Positions 1-7,538 of a DNA stretch of 42,568 nucleotides are shown here, one piece after another; within the stretch, counting starts at the first letter, position 1, and each line of letters opens with the position of its first letter. The notes below the pieces were generated by a model. The model was not told the DNA's origin. It saw nothing but the letters and a program-made list of their open reading frames with translations, and searched no databases. A program made the translations under genes and the position numbers. This DNA comes from Candidatus Methylomirabilota bacterium (lineage in GTDB: Bacteria; Methylomirabilota; Methylomirabilia; Methylomirabilales; 2-02-FULL-66-22), in the NCBI GenBank assembly GCA_016209735.1, contig JACQVN010000024.1:1-42568 (forward strand). Reading direction: 5' to 3'.

Positions 1-111
1 CCGAGCACGCCAGGGAGCCGCAGGAACTCAACGCTGATGAATCAGGCACTCCAGGCTTCGACCACCAGAGTCTCGGCTGTACTCAAGGTACTCGGCTGAA
101 TCCGATGGATA

Positions 112-131
112 CCCCGCGGCTTGCCGCGGGG
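112..131. repeat. REP-like GC hairpin
   Basis: A perfect 9-bp stem, CCCCGCGGC and its complement, closes on a TT loop. This compact GC-only hairpin resembles REP elements or IS200/IS605-type end hairpins. No transposase is nearby. No T-tract follows on either strand, so it is a poor intrinsic terminator. Confidence 0.45.
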
Positions 132-147
132 AGGCTTCATTTCATTC

Positions 148-182
148 GCGGCCGGAGTCCTCATCGCGGGGGCTCCGGCCGC
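148..182. repeat. Perfect 10-bp inverted repeat
   Basis: Arms GCGGCCGGAG (148-157) and CTCCGGCCGC (173-182) flank a 15-nt loop. It lies about 90 nt beyond the stop of the toxin gene on the minus strand, so it could protect or end that transcript. It lacks a U-tract, so termination is not demonstrated. Confidence 0.45.
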
Positions 183-273
183 GGTCTTCCTGGGTCCCTG
201 GAGATCTTTTCTTGGGTGAACTTCGCCGCCGTTCGAGGAGGTGCACACCACCGCTATATGGCTGCTCGGGTGC

Positions 274-597
274 CTACGGAAGCCCCAGTTGCACCCGAAT
301 CGCGGTTTCGATCCGAGCGAGATCCTCGGGGGCGAGCTGGCCGATCGGTGCGGTGAGTCGGAGCTTGCTTGCGGTGGTGAGTTGGTTCGCCATGGCTTTC
401 CGGAGTTCCCCCTGGAGCGTGATAGCCGCTTCACCCGGATAGACCCTTTCGCCATTGCTGGTCAGGGGTATCACCTGCACCCGGTTGAGATGTCGGTTGG
501 AGAAGTCATTGCTGACGATGACAGCAGGCCGCCGCTTCCGAATCTCCCCGCCGACGGACGGGTCGAAGGTGACCCACCACACCTCACCGCGCTTCAT
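274..597 (-). CDS. MazF/PemK-family endoribonuclease toxin
   Basis: This is a 107-aa protein of the MazF/PemK family, in which toxins cleave mRNA at short sequences and arrest growth until the antitoxin binds. The N-terminus MKRGEVWWVTFDPSVGGEI followed by RKRRPAVIVSNDFSN is the classical family start. NRVQVIPLTS and a late KLRL segment followed by GQL match the conserved core. The ATG at 597 is preferred because a GGAG lies 9 nt upstream and the family begins at this MKRGE; an in-frame ATG at 606 is possible. The frame stays open further upstream, but that part is antisense-like sequence over the antitoxin. The gene overlaps the antitoxin 3' end by 14 nt, the usual coupled toxin-antitoxin order. 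Which base triplet it cuts cannot be read from sequence. Confidence 0.9.
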   Translation of the reverse strand: MKRGEVWWVTFDPSVGGEIRKRRPAVIVSNDFSNRHLNRVQVIPLTSNGERVYPGEAAITLQGELRKAMANQLTTASKLRLTAPIGQLAPEDLARIETAIRVQLGLP

Positions 598-814
598 GGG
601 CAACATCTCCAATGGTTCCCTCTGCCCATTCAAGCGCCTCAGCCTCTTGGGCTTCGTCTGCTGCCATCTGGCGGTAGGCAGCGTCGAGATCCGGTTGGGC
701 GACATGGGGGCGGACGAGGGACTCGATGAAGCGGCTGATGCGGCGCCGGCCAATGATGCGGTGAAGACCGTCATAAACCTCTGCATCTATGGTAATTGTG
801 AGCTTCTTCTGCAT
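584..814 (-). CDS. MazE-like / ribbon-helix-helix antitoxin
   Basis: A 76-aa protein encoded directly upstream of, and overlapping, the MazF-family toxin. It opens with KKLTITIDAEVYDGLHRIIG, the short beta-strand plus helix of a ribbon-helix-helix DNA-binding domain. It then has an Arg-rich turn and a C-terminal half rich in Glu, Asp and Ala that would wrap the toxin. A strong Shine-Dalgarno (AGGAGG) sits 7 nt before the ATG. Upstream lies a pair of identical palindromic half sites expected for autorepression. The DNA-binding assignment rests on the N-terminal pattern only; the partner assignment rests on gene order. Confidence 0.8.
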   Translation of the reverse strand: MQKKLTITIDAEVYDGLHRIIGRRRISRFIESLVRPHVAQPDLDAAYRQMAADEAQEAEALEWAEGTIGDVAHEAR

Positions 815-825
815 GGCAATCCTCC

Positions 826-868
826 TATACGTACACTATACGTATACTCGCAGATCCCGAGGATACAA
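826..868 (-). promoter_or_regulatory. Promoter and twin operators of the toxin-antitoxin operon
   Basis: On the minus strand a -35-like TTGTAT (868-863) and a -10-like TATACG (846-841) are 16 nt apart. Overlapping the -10 and running towards the ribosome site are two copies of TATACGTA, at 826-833 and within 837-846, offset by exactly 11 bp, about one helical turn. This fits cooperative binding of a dimeric ribbon-helix-helix antitoxin and autoregulation. Confidence 0.6.
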
Positions 869-900
869 GCAATGGAGAAATTGGAGTGTCCTCTATCCCT

Positions 901-1012
901 TAACGCGTAAGACGGGAAACGTAACGCGTAAAACGTGAAACGTGAAACGTAAGAAGCAACGACGGGGACCGGGCCTGTTCCTTACGTTTTATGTGTTACG
1001 TTTTACGTGTTC
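901..1012. repeat. Inverted heptad array, GTTACGC word
   Basis: On the minus strand a first arm of 7-mers (GTAAAAC, GTAACAC, ATAAAAC, about 978-1012) is followed by a spacer holding GAACAGGCCCGG. A second arm of complementary 7-mers follows (TTCACGT, TTCACGT, TTTACGC, GTTACGT, about 901-952). The first arm overlaps the 3' end of the creatininase-family gene and supplies its last codons and TAA stop. The same word and a related spacer recur at 6304-6391. Confidence 0.75.
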
Positions 1013-1762
1013 ACCCCACTCCGAGCCGTGCGACTCGATATTCCGCAGGAGCCGCACGATCTCCGAGATGGTGTGATCGAGCGCCCGCTCGCCGAGCGTG
1101 CTGGACACCTTGGAGGTATCCCCCCGGACGCCCGTTGGATACTCCTGTTCGGGATGGGCCGCGATCAGGAAGCGGGAGAGGGGAGGGCGCGTGACCCGGG
1201 GAATGCGGTCGGAATGGACCAGGTCGGGGGCGATGGCCAGCATTTCCGAAGTCTCGATGGAGCCGGCGTGCCCATCGGTTCCCACCAGGTCCGCCTCCCG
1301 TCGGATGGGGTCCAGGAAGGCGTACGGGCCGATGGCCAGGACGGCGAGGGAGGGGTCGGCGTTGACCAGCGGGAGGACCGCCTCCCGCACCGCGGCGTCC
1401 TGGGCCTCTTCCGCGTGTCCGGCGATCAGGGCCACCTTGCGGGCGCCGTGCCGGACGTACTCGGACAGGATCTCGCGCAGCAAGGGGACGAAGCTCTCCA
1501 CGGAGAGGGAGACGGTTCCCGCGAAGTTGCGCATGGTGTGGCAGATTCCGTACGGAAGACCCGGCGCGACCAGGGCATTCACCCGCTCCGCCACCCGCCG
1601 GCAGACGTGTTCCGCGTAATAGAAGTCGGTGCCCAGCGGCAGGTGGGGACCGTGCTGCTCGGTGGACCCCAGAGGCAGGAGGAGCCACCGGCCGTCCCGC
1701 ATAGCGGCGGCGAACTCGTCCCTGGTGAGGTCGGCAACGCGAAATGGTTGTGGAACAGACAT
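989..1762 (-). CDS. Creatininase-family amidohydrolase
   Basis: A 257-aa member of the creatininase family, metal-dependent amidohydrolases that also include IolN, the 3-dehydro-scyllo-inosose hydrolase. Residues 28-50 carry the signature LPLGSTEQHGPHLPLGTDFYYAE, with the metal-binding Glu, His and Asp. A later DGHAGSIETSEML matches the second conserved block. The usual GHGGN motif is altered to GHAEE. It lies downstream of an ABC importer and sugar-type dehydrogenases on the same strand, separated by an octad repeat. The last seven residues, EHVKRNT, and the stop are encoded by the heptad repeat. The true substrate is unknown; lactone or keto-cyclitol hydrolysis is an inference from context. 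Confidence 0.85.
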   Translation of the reverse strand: MSVPQPFRVADLTRDEFAAAMRDGRWLLLPLGSTEQHGPHLPLGTDFYYAEHVCRRVAERVNALVAPGLPYGICHTMRNFAGTVSLSVESFVPLLREILSEYVRHGARKVALIAGHAEEAQDAAVREAVLPLVNADPSLAVLAIGPYAFLDPIRREADLVGTDGHAGSIETSEMLAIAPDLVHSDRIPRVTRPPLSRFLIAAHPEQEYPTGVRGDTSKVSSTLGERALDHTISEIVRLLRNIESHGSEWGEHVKRNT

Positions 1763-1787
1763 GCGGTTTCTCCCAAGAGATGTTCGA

Positions 1788-1942
1788 CAGTACGACGGTA
1801 CGGCTGTACGGCAGTACTAGCCCCTTCCGATCCACGTTCTTTCGTCACGCCGTTCGCGTTGAACGGTGAGCCCAACTCCGGGGCGGGAAGAAGAGTGCGA
1901 TGCGAAACCTGTACCGTCGTACTGCCGTACCGCCGTACGCTC
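1788..1942. repeat. Inverted octad array, GTACGGC word
   Basis: Arm one (1788-1819) reads as 8-mers CAGTACGA, CGGTACGG, CTGTACGG, CAGTACTA. Arm two (1909-1942) reads CTGTACCG, TCGTACTG, CCGTACCG, CCGTACGC, the reverse-complement word. About 90 nt of other sequence lies between. The second arm ends against the TAG stop of the ATPase gene. The same 8-nt word is used at 8326-8428. Confidence 0.75.
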
Positions 1943-3015
1943 TACTCTTCGTTTGCCCGCCATGACCGCACGCGGGGCCAGCGCAGGCGGACGGACTCGC
2001 CCGCGCCGTAGCGATGGCGGGCGTCGGCCTGCACCCGCAGCTCCACTCCCTCCCCCAGCATCAGCCGGTAATCCATGGTGTCCCCCAGGTAGGTCGTCTT
2101 CTCGACGCGGGCGGGGAAGACATTGGTGTCGGCGGGGGTGGCGGCCGGCAGGATCTCGATCTCGTTGGGGCGGACGAAGAGCAGGACCTTGTGGCCGGGC
2201 GCAACCTCGGGCAGCGACGGGGTGTGAATCGAGAGGCCGCTGGCGGTCACGGTCATCGTCGCTCCCCGGACCGATGCCACGCGGCCCTCCAGGAAGTTGG
2301 AAAGGCCGATGAACTCGGCGACGAAGCGAGAGTTGGGGGTCTCGTAGATCTCCTCGGGCGTGCCGAGCTGCTGCAGGCGGCCCCGGTTCATGATGGCCAC
2401 GCGGTCCGACAGGGCCAGGGCCTCGGCCTGGTCGTGGGTCACGTACATGGCGGTGATGCCCAGCCGGGTCACCACCTCCTTGATCTCGAAGCGCATCTCC
2501 TCGCGCAGCTTGGCGTCCAGGTTGGACAGGGGCTCGTCGAGGAGGAGGACCTTGGGCCGGTAGACCAAGGCGCGGGCCAGGCCCACCCGCTGCTGCTGCC
2601 CGCCGGAGAGCTGGCGGGGGTAGTGCTCGGCGTACCCCTCCAGGCGAACCAGGCGCAGCGCCTCCTGGACGCGGGTCGCCCGCGCTTCCTTGCGGAGGTT
2701 GCGGATCATCAGGGGAAACCCCACGTTGTCCCGGACCGTCATGTGCGGGAAGAGGGCGAAGTTCTGAAAGACCATCCCCAGCTCCCGCTGGTGGGTGGCG
2801 ACCTCGGTGACGTCCCTGCCGTCGAGGAGAATGCGTCCCGCGTCGGGCCGGATGGTACCGGTGAGGCAGCGCAGGGCGGTGGTCTTGCCGCAGCCCGAGG
2901 GACCGAGGAGCGTCATCAACTCGCCCCGCCGGATCGTCAGGCTGAGCCGGTCGTTGGCGACGAGGCCGGCGTACCGCTTCGTCACCTCGCGAAACTCGAT
3001 CATGGCATCGGACAT
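1942..3015 (-). CDS. ABC transporter ATP-binding protein (PotA/FbpC type)
   Basis: A 357-aa ATPase energising import through the two permeases encoded just upstream. It shows a Walker A (LLGPSGCGKTTALRC, near residue 35), a Q-loop FQNFALFPHM, an ABC signature LSGGQQQRVGLARAL with Walker B VLLLDEPLSNLDAKLR, and an H-loop MYVTHDQAEA. A C-terminal TOBE-like region (about 240-350) is typical of the spermidine/putrescine/iron/sugar group. The ATG at 3015 follows a GGGAG that overlaps the end of the permease gene, which stops 3 nt earlier. The substrate class cannot be fixed from the ATPase alone. Its stop abuts an octad repeat arm. Confidence 0.95.
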   Translation of the reverse strand: MSDAMIEFREVTKRYAGLVANDRLSLTIRRGELMTLLGPSGCGKTTALRCLTGTIRPDAGRILLDGRDVTEVATHQRELGMVFQNFALFPHMTVRDNVGFPLMIRNLRKEARATRVQEALRLVRLEGYAEHYPRQLSGGQQQRVGLARALVYRPKVLLLDEPLSNLDAKLREEMRFEIKEVVTRLGITAMYVTHDQAEALALSDRVAIMNRGRLQQLGTPEEIYETPNSRFVAEFIGLSNFLEGRVASVRGATMTVTASGLSIHTPSLPEVAPGHKVLLFVRPNEIEILPAATPADTNVFPARVEKTTYLGDTMDYRLMLGEGVELRVQADARHRYGAGESVRLRWPRVRSWRANEE

Positions 3016-3018
3016 GCG

Positions 3019-3855
3019 TCAGACTCCCTTGAAGCCGCCGACCAGCTTCTCCGGCTTGGCCCGGCGCTGGATCATGGCCAGGATCGCCAGGGACGGCACC
3101 ACCATGATCACCGCCATGGCGCTCGTAATTTCCCAGTAGCCGTCGCCCACGGCGAGGTACGTCCGCACCGGCAGGGTCACGGTGTTGGGGCCGTAGGTGA
3201 GGAGCGTCAGCGTGAACTCGTTGTAGGAATGGGTGAAGGAGAAGAGCATGGAGGCCAGGATGCCCGGCATGATGAGGGGCAGCACGACATAGAAGAACCG
3301 CTTGACGGTGTTGGCGCCGCAGACGCTGGCCGCCTCCAGCACGCGCTCGTCCAACCCCTCGAAGGTGGCCGAGAGGACCAGGATGGCAAAGGGGGCGCAG
3401 ACCGATACGTGGGCTAGGGCCACGCCCAGGTGGGTGTCCACCAATTCCAGCGTGTAGAAGATCTTGGCCACGCCCAGGGCGTAGGTGATGGGGGGGATCA
3501 TCCGCGGGAGCAGGACGATGGCCATGAGGAGCTCTTTGCCGGGGAGCTGCCGCCGGCCGAAGGCCCAGCCGGCGAAGATGCCGATCACGGTGCTCACCGC
3601 CACGGCGATGACCCCGATGATCAGGGTGTTCTTCATCACCTCGGGGATGTTCCCCACCTCGATGGCCCAGCGGTACCAGTCCCAGGTGAGCTGTGGTGGC
3701 AGCCAGAGCTTGCCGAACCAGCCCTTCCCCACCGAGCGGAGGGCGATCATGAGGAAGGGGGCCAAGATGAAGACGCTGAGGCAGACGCAGAGGGTGTAGC
3801 CGAGGACGAACCAGCCCTCGCGCAGCCCCCGCAGGTAGGCCTTGAGGAGCGTCAT
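3019..3855 (-). CDS. ABC transporter permease, second subunit (PotC-like)
   Basis: A 278-aa integral membrane protein with about six hydrophobic segments. The start is a long TM helix (LGYTLCVCLSVFILAPFLMI). The cytoplasmic EAA loop, EAASVCGANTVKRFFYVVLP followed by LIMPGI, contacts the ATPase. This matches the binding-protein-dependent transport permease family. Its ATG overlaps the stop of the preceding permease gene by four bases (ATGA), so the two are translationally coupled, and the ATPase gene follows after 3 nt. Confidence 0.93.
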   Translation of the reverse strand: MTLLKAYLRGLREGWFVLGYTLCVCLSVFILAPFLMIALRSVGKGWFGKLWLPPQLTWDWYRWAIEVGNIPEVMKNTLIIGVIAVAVSTVIGIFAGWAFGRRQLPGKELLMAIVLLPRMIPPITYALGVAKIFYTLELVDTHLGVALAHVSVCAPFAILVLSATFEGLDERVLEAASVCGANTVKRFFYVVLPLIMPGILASMLFSFTHSYNEFTLTLLTYGPNTVTLPVRTYLAVGDGYWEITSAMAVIMVVPSLAILAMIQRRAKPEKLVGGFKGV

Positions 3856-4724
3856 CGGACGGCCCCGGCATTGCCGCCCGCGCGGCGGACGATCCGCATG
3901 TACATCGCCAGGAAGGCGACCTGCAGGATTCCCATGACGATGGCAATGGCCGATGCCGCGGACCAGCGGGCCGGGATCGGGATGGAGATTTCCTTGTAGA
4001 TTTCCACCGCGAGGGGACGGTAATCCCCGCCGGCGATCAGGGGCACGCTGAAGGCGCCGAAGGCCGCCATGAAGGTGAGGACCGACCCGGCCAGGATGCC
4101 GGGCGTGATCAGGGGCAAGACGATGTAGCGCAGGACCTGCCAGCGATTGGCCCCGACCACGGCGCCCGCCTCCTCGATGCTCTGATCCAGGGACTCCAGG
4201 GCCGACATGGTGGTGACGCAGGTGTAGGGGAAGTAGAGCCAGACGTAGAAGAGGATGAGGCCGTGGATGGTGTAGTTCACGCGCAGGGGGCTCGGGAGGA
4301 AGGGCACGAACTGGGTCAGGAACAGGTTGAACCAGCCGCGGGTGCCCCAGAAGAGCAGGAGTCCGAGGGCCCCGATCAGGCCCGGCACCACCAGCGGGAC
4401 GATGACCATGAGCCTGTAGAAGCGGTGACCGCGGATCTTCTCACGCAGCGTGAGGGCCAGGGGGACGCTCAGGAGGACCGAGAGGGCCGTGGAGCCCACC
4501 GCCAGGATGAAGGTGAGCAGGATGACCCAGCGGCCATCCGGGCTGGCGAGGAACCTCGTGTAGTTCTCCAGCGTCCAGCCCACCGCCTGGCCTTCGGGGC
4601 GGAAGCTGAGGACGATGGTGAGGAGCATGGGGTAGAAGAACAGGCCGAAGAAGCAGAGGATCGCCGGGAGGAGGAGGAGGCCGGTGATGCCGTGGATCGA
4701 GTGGCGGCGCCAGAATCCGGTCAT
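3852..4724 (-). CDS. ABC transporter permease, first subunit (PotB-like)
   Basis: A 290-aa membrane permease with an N-terminal helix (GITGLLLLPAILCFFGLFFY), further helices, and an EAA loop EEAGAVVGANRWQVLRYIVL followed by PLITPG. It forms the channel with the second permease. A GGAG Shine-Dalgarno precedes the ATG at 4724. The gap to the upstream binding-protein gene is 318 nt, filled by a hairpin and palindromic repeats. That layout commonly accompanies higher expression of the binding protein than of the permeases. Confidence 0.93.
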   Translation of the reverse strand: MTGFWRRHSIHGITGLLLLPAILCFFGLFFYPMLLTIVLSFRPEGQAVGWTLENYTRFLASPDGRWVILLTFILAVGSTALSVLLSVPLALTLREKIRGHRFYRLMVIVPLVVPGLIGALGLLLFWGTRGWFNLFLTQFVPFLPSPLRVNYTIHGLILFYVWLYFPYTCVTTMSALESLDQSIEEAGAVVGANRWQVLRYIVLPLITPGILAGSVLTFMAAFGAFSVPLIAGGDYRPLAVEIYKEISIPIPARWSAASAIAIVMGILQVAFLAMYMRIVRRAGGNAGAVR

Positions 4725-4781
4725 GCGGTCTCCTCGAAATGCCGGCTATCCGGGGTTGTCCTCACAGCCCCCTCACCTCCA

Positions 4782-4955
4782 CCCTCTCCCCCGAGGGGGA
4801 GAGGGGAAGAGTGAGCGCATTGGACCAGCAGGCTGCTGAAACTCCCTCCGCTCACCCTTCGACAAGCTCAGGGTGAGCGGTGCAACGGGTAGAATCGTTG
4901 ATATCTTACCGCTCATGCTGAGTCCTGAGCCTGTCGAAGGGTCGAAGCATGAGCG
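4782..4955. repeat. Palindromic repeat cluster between binding protein and permeases
   Basis: Three nested palindromes lie in the 4725-5042 gap. One is CCCTCTCCCCC paired with its complement (4782-4805). The second is an element with outer arms CGCTCACCCT/AGGGTGAGCG around a GACAAGCTC core (4848-4880). The third has outer arms CGCTCATGCT/AGCATGAGCG around the inverted core (4909-4955). The CGCTCA family recurs at 9597, 10694, 13562 and 33290. Apart from the hairpin at 5000-5042, nothing else is seen in this gap. Confidence 0.7.
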
Positions 4956-4999
4956 TGCACCTTTCACCATCCTGCCAGGGTTCAACGCCGGTCAGTTAG

Positions 5000-5042
5000 C
5001 CCAAATTCGCCACGAACGCTCTCTGTTCGTGACGAAGTTGGG
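5000..5042 (-). terminator. Stop-linked hairpin after the binding-protein gene
   Basis: Two 18-nt arms (5000-5017 and 5025-5042) pair at 16 of 18 positions around a 7-nt loop. The hairpin starts immediately after the TAA stop (5045-5043). No clear U-tract follows, so mRNA stabilisation or partial attenuation ahead of the permease genes is as likely as full termination. It belongs to the TAACCC/TAGCCC hairpin family also seen at 18143 and 34669. Confidence 0.6.
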
Positions 5043-6164
5043 TTAGGGCACTAGCTCTTTGACGTTGCCCTTGATGTAGTCGATCATGTCCTTCCGGATG
5101 CGGTCGCGCGGGATCGCCGTCTTCTTCAGCACGTCCAGTTTCGGGATCATCTCCCAGACGATTCCCGGGATCTGATCGGTGACCTCGGTCCCGGGATACT
5201 GCCACATGGTGGAAACCAGGCGAACCTGCTGGTCATCGGAGAGGAGGTAGTTGACGACCCTGAAGGCCGCCTCCTTGTACGCCGGCGGAATCCCCGCGGG
5301 GACGGCGAAGTAGCTTGTGGCGAGCTCGTCCGCGCCCTCCTCGGGATAGGTGGCCTTGATGGTCGGCGGCATGGTCCCCTGGCGCGCCGACCAGAGCGCG
5401 TAGTCCTGGGCATAGAGGGCGATCCAGGTCTCCCCGGCGTTGAAGTTTTCGAACAGGTTCACCGGCTCCGAGGCCAGGGGGGCCGTGGCATACTTGGTGA
5501 AGTCCTTGAGCTTGTTCCAGGCGTCCTGGAAGGCCGGATCCTTCTGGAGCTGCGCCAGGGGCCTGCTCATCTTCTCCTTCAGGAAGGCGTGCAGGAAGAC
5601 CACCCGCTGGCGCCAGGCGGAGCTGGACTTGGCGTCCGGCCGGATCAGGCCGATGTGGCCTTTGAACTCCGCGCGCCGATCGTAGAACTCCTTCCAGGAC
5701 TTGGGCGGGTTCTTGATGTTCTGGCTGTTGTGGATCATGGCGTACGAGGTTCGCCAGTAGAGGACGGCCTTGCTTTGCAGCTCCACCCCCTCGTCCTGCT
5801 TCAGGTACTGGGGATCGATCTTGGCGGAGTTCGGGATGTTGGTGGTGTTCAGGGTTTCGAGAGGAACGCCCGATTTCACCCAGGTCGCGATAGACTTGGG
5901 GAAGAGGATGTGGAAGTCGCCCTGGCCCGGCTTCCAGGCCCTGGTCTTCTGGATCTGCTCGGCGTCGCTGGTGACGAGATACTTGATGTTGATCCCGAGG
6001 CTTTGCTTGATGGAGGGGATCACGAACTTCTGGAAGTAGGTCTGGAAGTTCGCGCCCGACATGCTGTCGGCCATGACCAGGTCGGTGGGGACGCCGGCCG
6101 CGGCCGGCGTCGGGAGTGCCAGGATGGCGAACAGGGCTAGCAGTGTCCACGTTCGGGTTCTCAT
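5043..6164 (-). CDS. ABC transporter periplasmic substrate-binding protein
   Basis: A 373-aa extracellular solute-binding protein of the PotD/iron-type family 1 class, with a signal peptide ([20 protein letters not shown], cleaved near AAAG). The mature part begins [20 protein letters not shown] and contains the typical [10 protein letters not shown] hinge segment and [11 protein letters not shown]. The ATG at 6164 was chosen because AGGAGGAG lies 6 nt upstream and it gives a clean signal peptide; an in-frame ATG at 6191 is less likely. It delivers substrate to the permeases and ATPase encoded downstream. A stop-linked hairpin follows. The ligand is unknown; the neighbouring dehydrogenases and phosphatase suggest a sugar- or cyclitol-like compound. 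Confidence 0.9.
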   Translation of the reverse strand: MRTRTWTLLALFAILALPTPAAAGVPTDLVMADSMSGANFQTYFQKFVIPSIKQSLGINIKYLVTSDAEQIQKTRAWKPGQGDFHILFPKSIATWVKSGVPLETLNTTNIPNSAKIDPQYLKQDEGVELQSKAVLYWRTSYAMIHNSQNIKNPPKSWKEFYDRRAEFKGHIGLIRPDAKSSSAWRQRVVFLHAFLKEKMSRPLAQLQKDPAFQDAWNKLKDFTKYATAPLASEPVNLFENFNAGETWIALYAQDYALWSARQGTMPPTIKATYPEEGADELATSYFAVPAGIPPAYKEAAFRVVNYLLSDDQQVRLVSTMWQYPGTEVTDQIPGIVWEMIPKLDVLKKTAIPRDRIRKDMIDYIKGNVKELVP

Positions 6165-6303
6165 GGTTTCTCCTCCTGCGCGAGAACGCACGGTGGAACT
6201 CGTGGGGAAAACCGCCCGGTTTTCTGTCGGCTTCCACCTCCCTTCGTGTGTGGCAAGAGCCTCTCACATCTCTCGATGGCGGTCAAGGTGCAGGGCGTAG
6301 AGG

Positions 6304-6391
6304 GCAACGCGTAACGCGTAACCCGTAACGCGTAAAGAACAGGGCCCGGAACGTGTCGGTTCCCATTACGTGTTACGAGTTACGTGTTGGA
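6304..6391. repeat. Inverted heptad array, GTTACGC word (second copy)
   Basis: On the minus strand arm one reads GTAACTC, GTAACAC, GTAATGG (6391-6364). Arm two reads TTTACGC, GTTACGG, GTTACGC, GTTACGC (6337-6304). The spacer holds a GAACAGGGCCCGG-like core (in inverse orientation), as in the copy at 901-1012. Arm one encodes the last residues and the stop of the upstream Gfo/Idh/MocA gene. Confidence 0.75.
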
Positions 6392-7538
6392 CGCGAACCC
6401 GCCGGCCGGTCCTCGCGGCCTCCAGGAGCGCGTCGCACAGGACGGCGTTGCGATAGCCGTCCTGGAAATCGGCGGCCAGGGGCGGCACCGGGACCTCGCC
6501 GGCGATGGCCCGGGCGAGGTGGTGGAGCTGATGGACGAAGGGGTGCTCCCAGCCAAGGATGTGCCCCGGCGGCCACCAGGTCCCGCCGTACGGGTGATCC
6601 CGCTCCGTCACCAGGACCGTGACGAAGCCCCGGTCCCGCCGGGATCGCGGCGCCGGTCGGTAGACCTCCAGCTCGTTCAAGCGCTCCAGGTTGAAGAGGA
6701 GGGTCCCGCGGGTGCCGTTGACTTCGAAGGTCAGGAAGTTCTTTCGCCCCGGAGCGCAGCCTGAGGCCTCCAGTGTTCCCATGGCGCCGTTGGCGAATTC
6801 CAGGGCTCCCACGAAGAGGTCCTCGACGTCCACCCGCCGCGTCTGGCGGGCCCCGGGGGAGACGGGGCGGCGGGGGTGGACGATGCGGCTCATGCCGACG
6901 ACCCCCGCGGGCTCACCGACCAGGAAGCGGGCCAGGTCCAGGGCGTGCGAGGCCAGGTCCCCCACCACGCCGCTCCCCGCGGCTCGCTTGGACTGCCGCC
7001 AGGTGTGGGGGGTGGAAGGATCCACCAGGGAGTCGTCGGTGTAGCGGGCGCGAAACTGCAGCACGTTCCCGAGATCCCCGGCCTGGACCATTTCCCGGGC
7101 CAGGCGGACGGCCGGAATGAACCGGTAGTTGAAGCCGACCTGGTGGAGGACGCCGGCCTCTTGCGATCCCTGCCAGATCCGCTTGGCCTCTCCGGCATCG
7201 CGGCCCAGCGGCTTCTCGCAGAGCAAATGTTTTCCCGCCCCGGCCGCGGCGAGGCAGGGCGCGGCATGCCCGTCGTTGGGGGCGCAGTTGATCAGCAGGC
7301 CGATGTTCCGATCGTCCACCAGCCGGCGCCAGTCGGTGGCGGCGTAGGCGAAGCCGTAGCGGCGGGCGGCAGCCCCGACGGATTCTGCCAAGCGACCGGC
7401 AATCCCCACCAGCCGGAAGTCGACCGGGCTGGGCCAGAAGATGTAGGGCAGCTTTTTCAGGGCGTTGAGGTGGGCCCTGGCGACGCCAGCGTACCCCAGC
7501 ACCCCGACGCCGATGGTGAGCGGCGATCGGGCGGCCAT
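6366..7538 (-). CDS. Gfo/Idh/MocA-family oxidoreductase 2
   Basis: A 390-aa NAD(P)-dependent dehydrogenase of the glucose-fructose oxidoreductase / inositol dehydrogenase family. The N-terminus has a Rossmann fold (TIGVGVLGYAGVARAHLNAL) and HLLCEKPLG, the conserved EKP motif near residue 105. The C-terminal substrate domain contains SGVVGDLASHALDLARFLVG, with the conserved D and H, and a WPPGHILGWEHPFVHQ segment. The ATG at 7538 overlaps the stop of the phosphatase gene (TGATG), so a longer upstream extension of the frame is spurious. The last residues, QHVTRNT, and the TAA are encoded by the heptad repeat, almost as in the creatininase gene. The substrate is unknown. Confidence 0.9.
   Translation of the reverse strand: MAARSPLTIGVGVLGYAGVARAHLNALKKLPYIFWPSPVDFRLVGIAGRLAESVGAAARRYGFAYAATDWRRLVDDRNIGLLINCAPNDGHAAPCLAAAGAGKHLLCEKPLGRDAGEAKRIWQGSQEAGVLHQVGFNYRFIPAVRLAREMVQAGDLGNVLQFRARYTDDSLVDPSTPHTWRQSKRAAGSGVVGDLASHALDLARFLVGEPAGVVGMSRIVHPRRPVSPGARQTRRVDVEDLFVGALEFANGAMGTLEASGCAPGRKNFLTFEVNGTRGTLLFNLERLNELEVYRPAPRSRRDRGFVTVLVTERDHPYGGTWWPPGHILGWEHPFVHQLHHLARAIAGEVPVPPLAADFQDGYRNAVLCDALLEAARTGRRVRVQHVTRNT

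Larger units (their letters stand above)
1..273. other. Non-coding flank with two hairpins
   Basis: No convincing gene is seen on either strand in this first stretch. Open frames that cross it are mostly antisense to the toxin gene and have composition-driven sequences. The only structure is two perfect inverted repeats, listed separately. The window edge may cut a feature that lies to the left. Confidence 0.5.

Noticed and set aside
1817-3946. A 709-residue frame antisense or off-frame over the ABC genes
   Set aside because: Its composition is Pro/Arg/His-rich with no domain pattern, while both permease and ATPase genes are complete in other frames.
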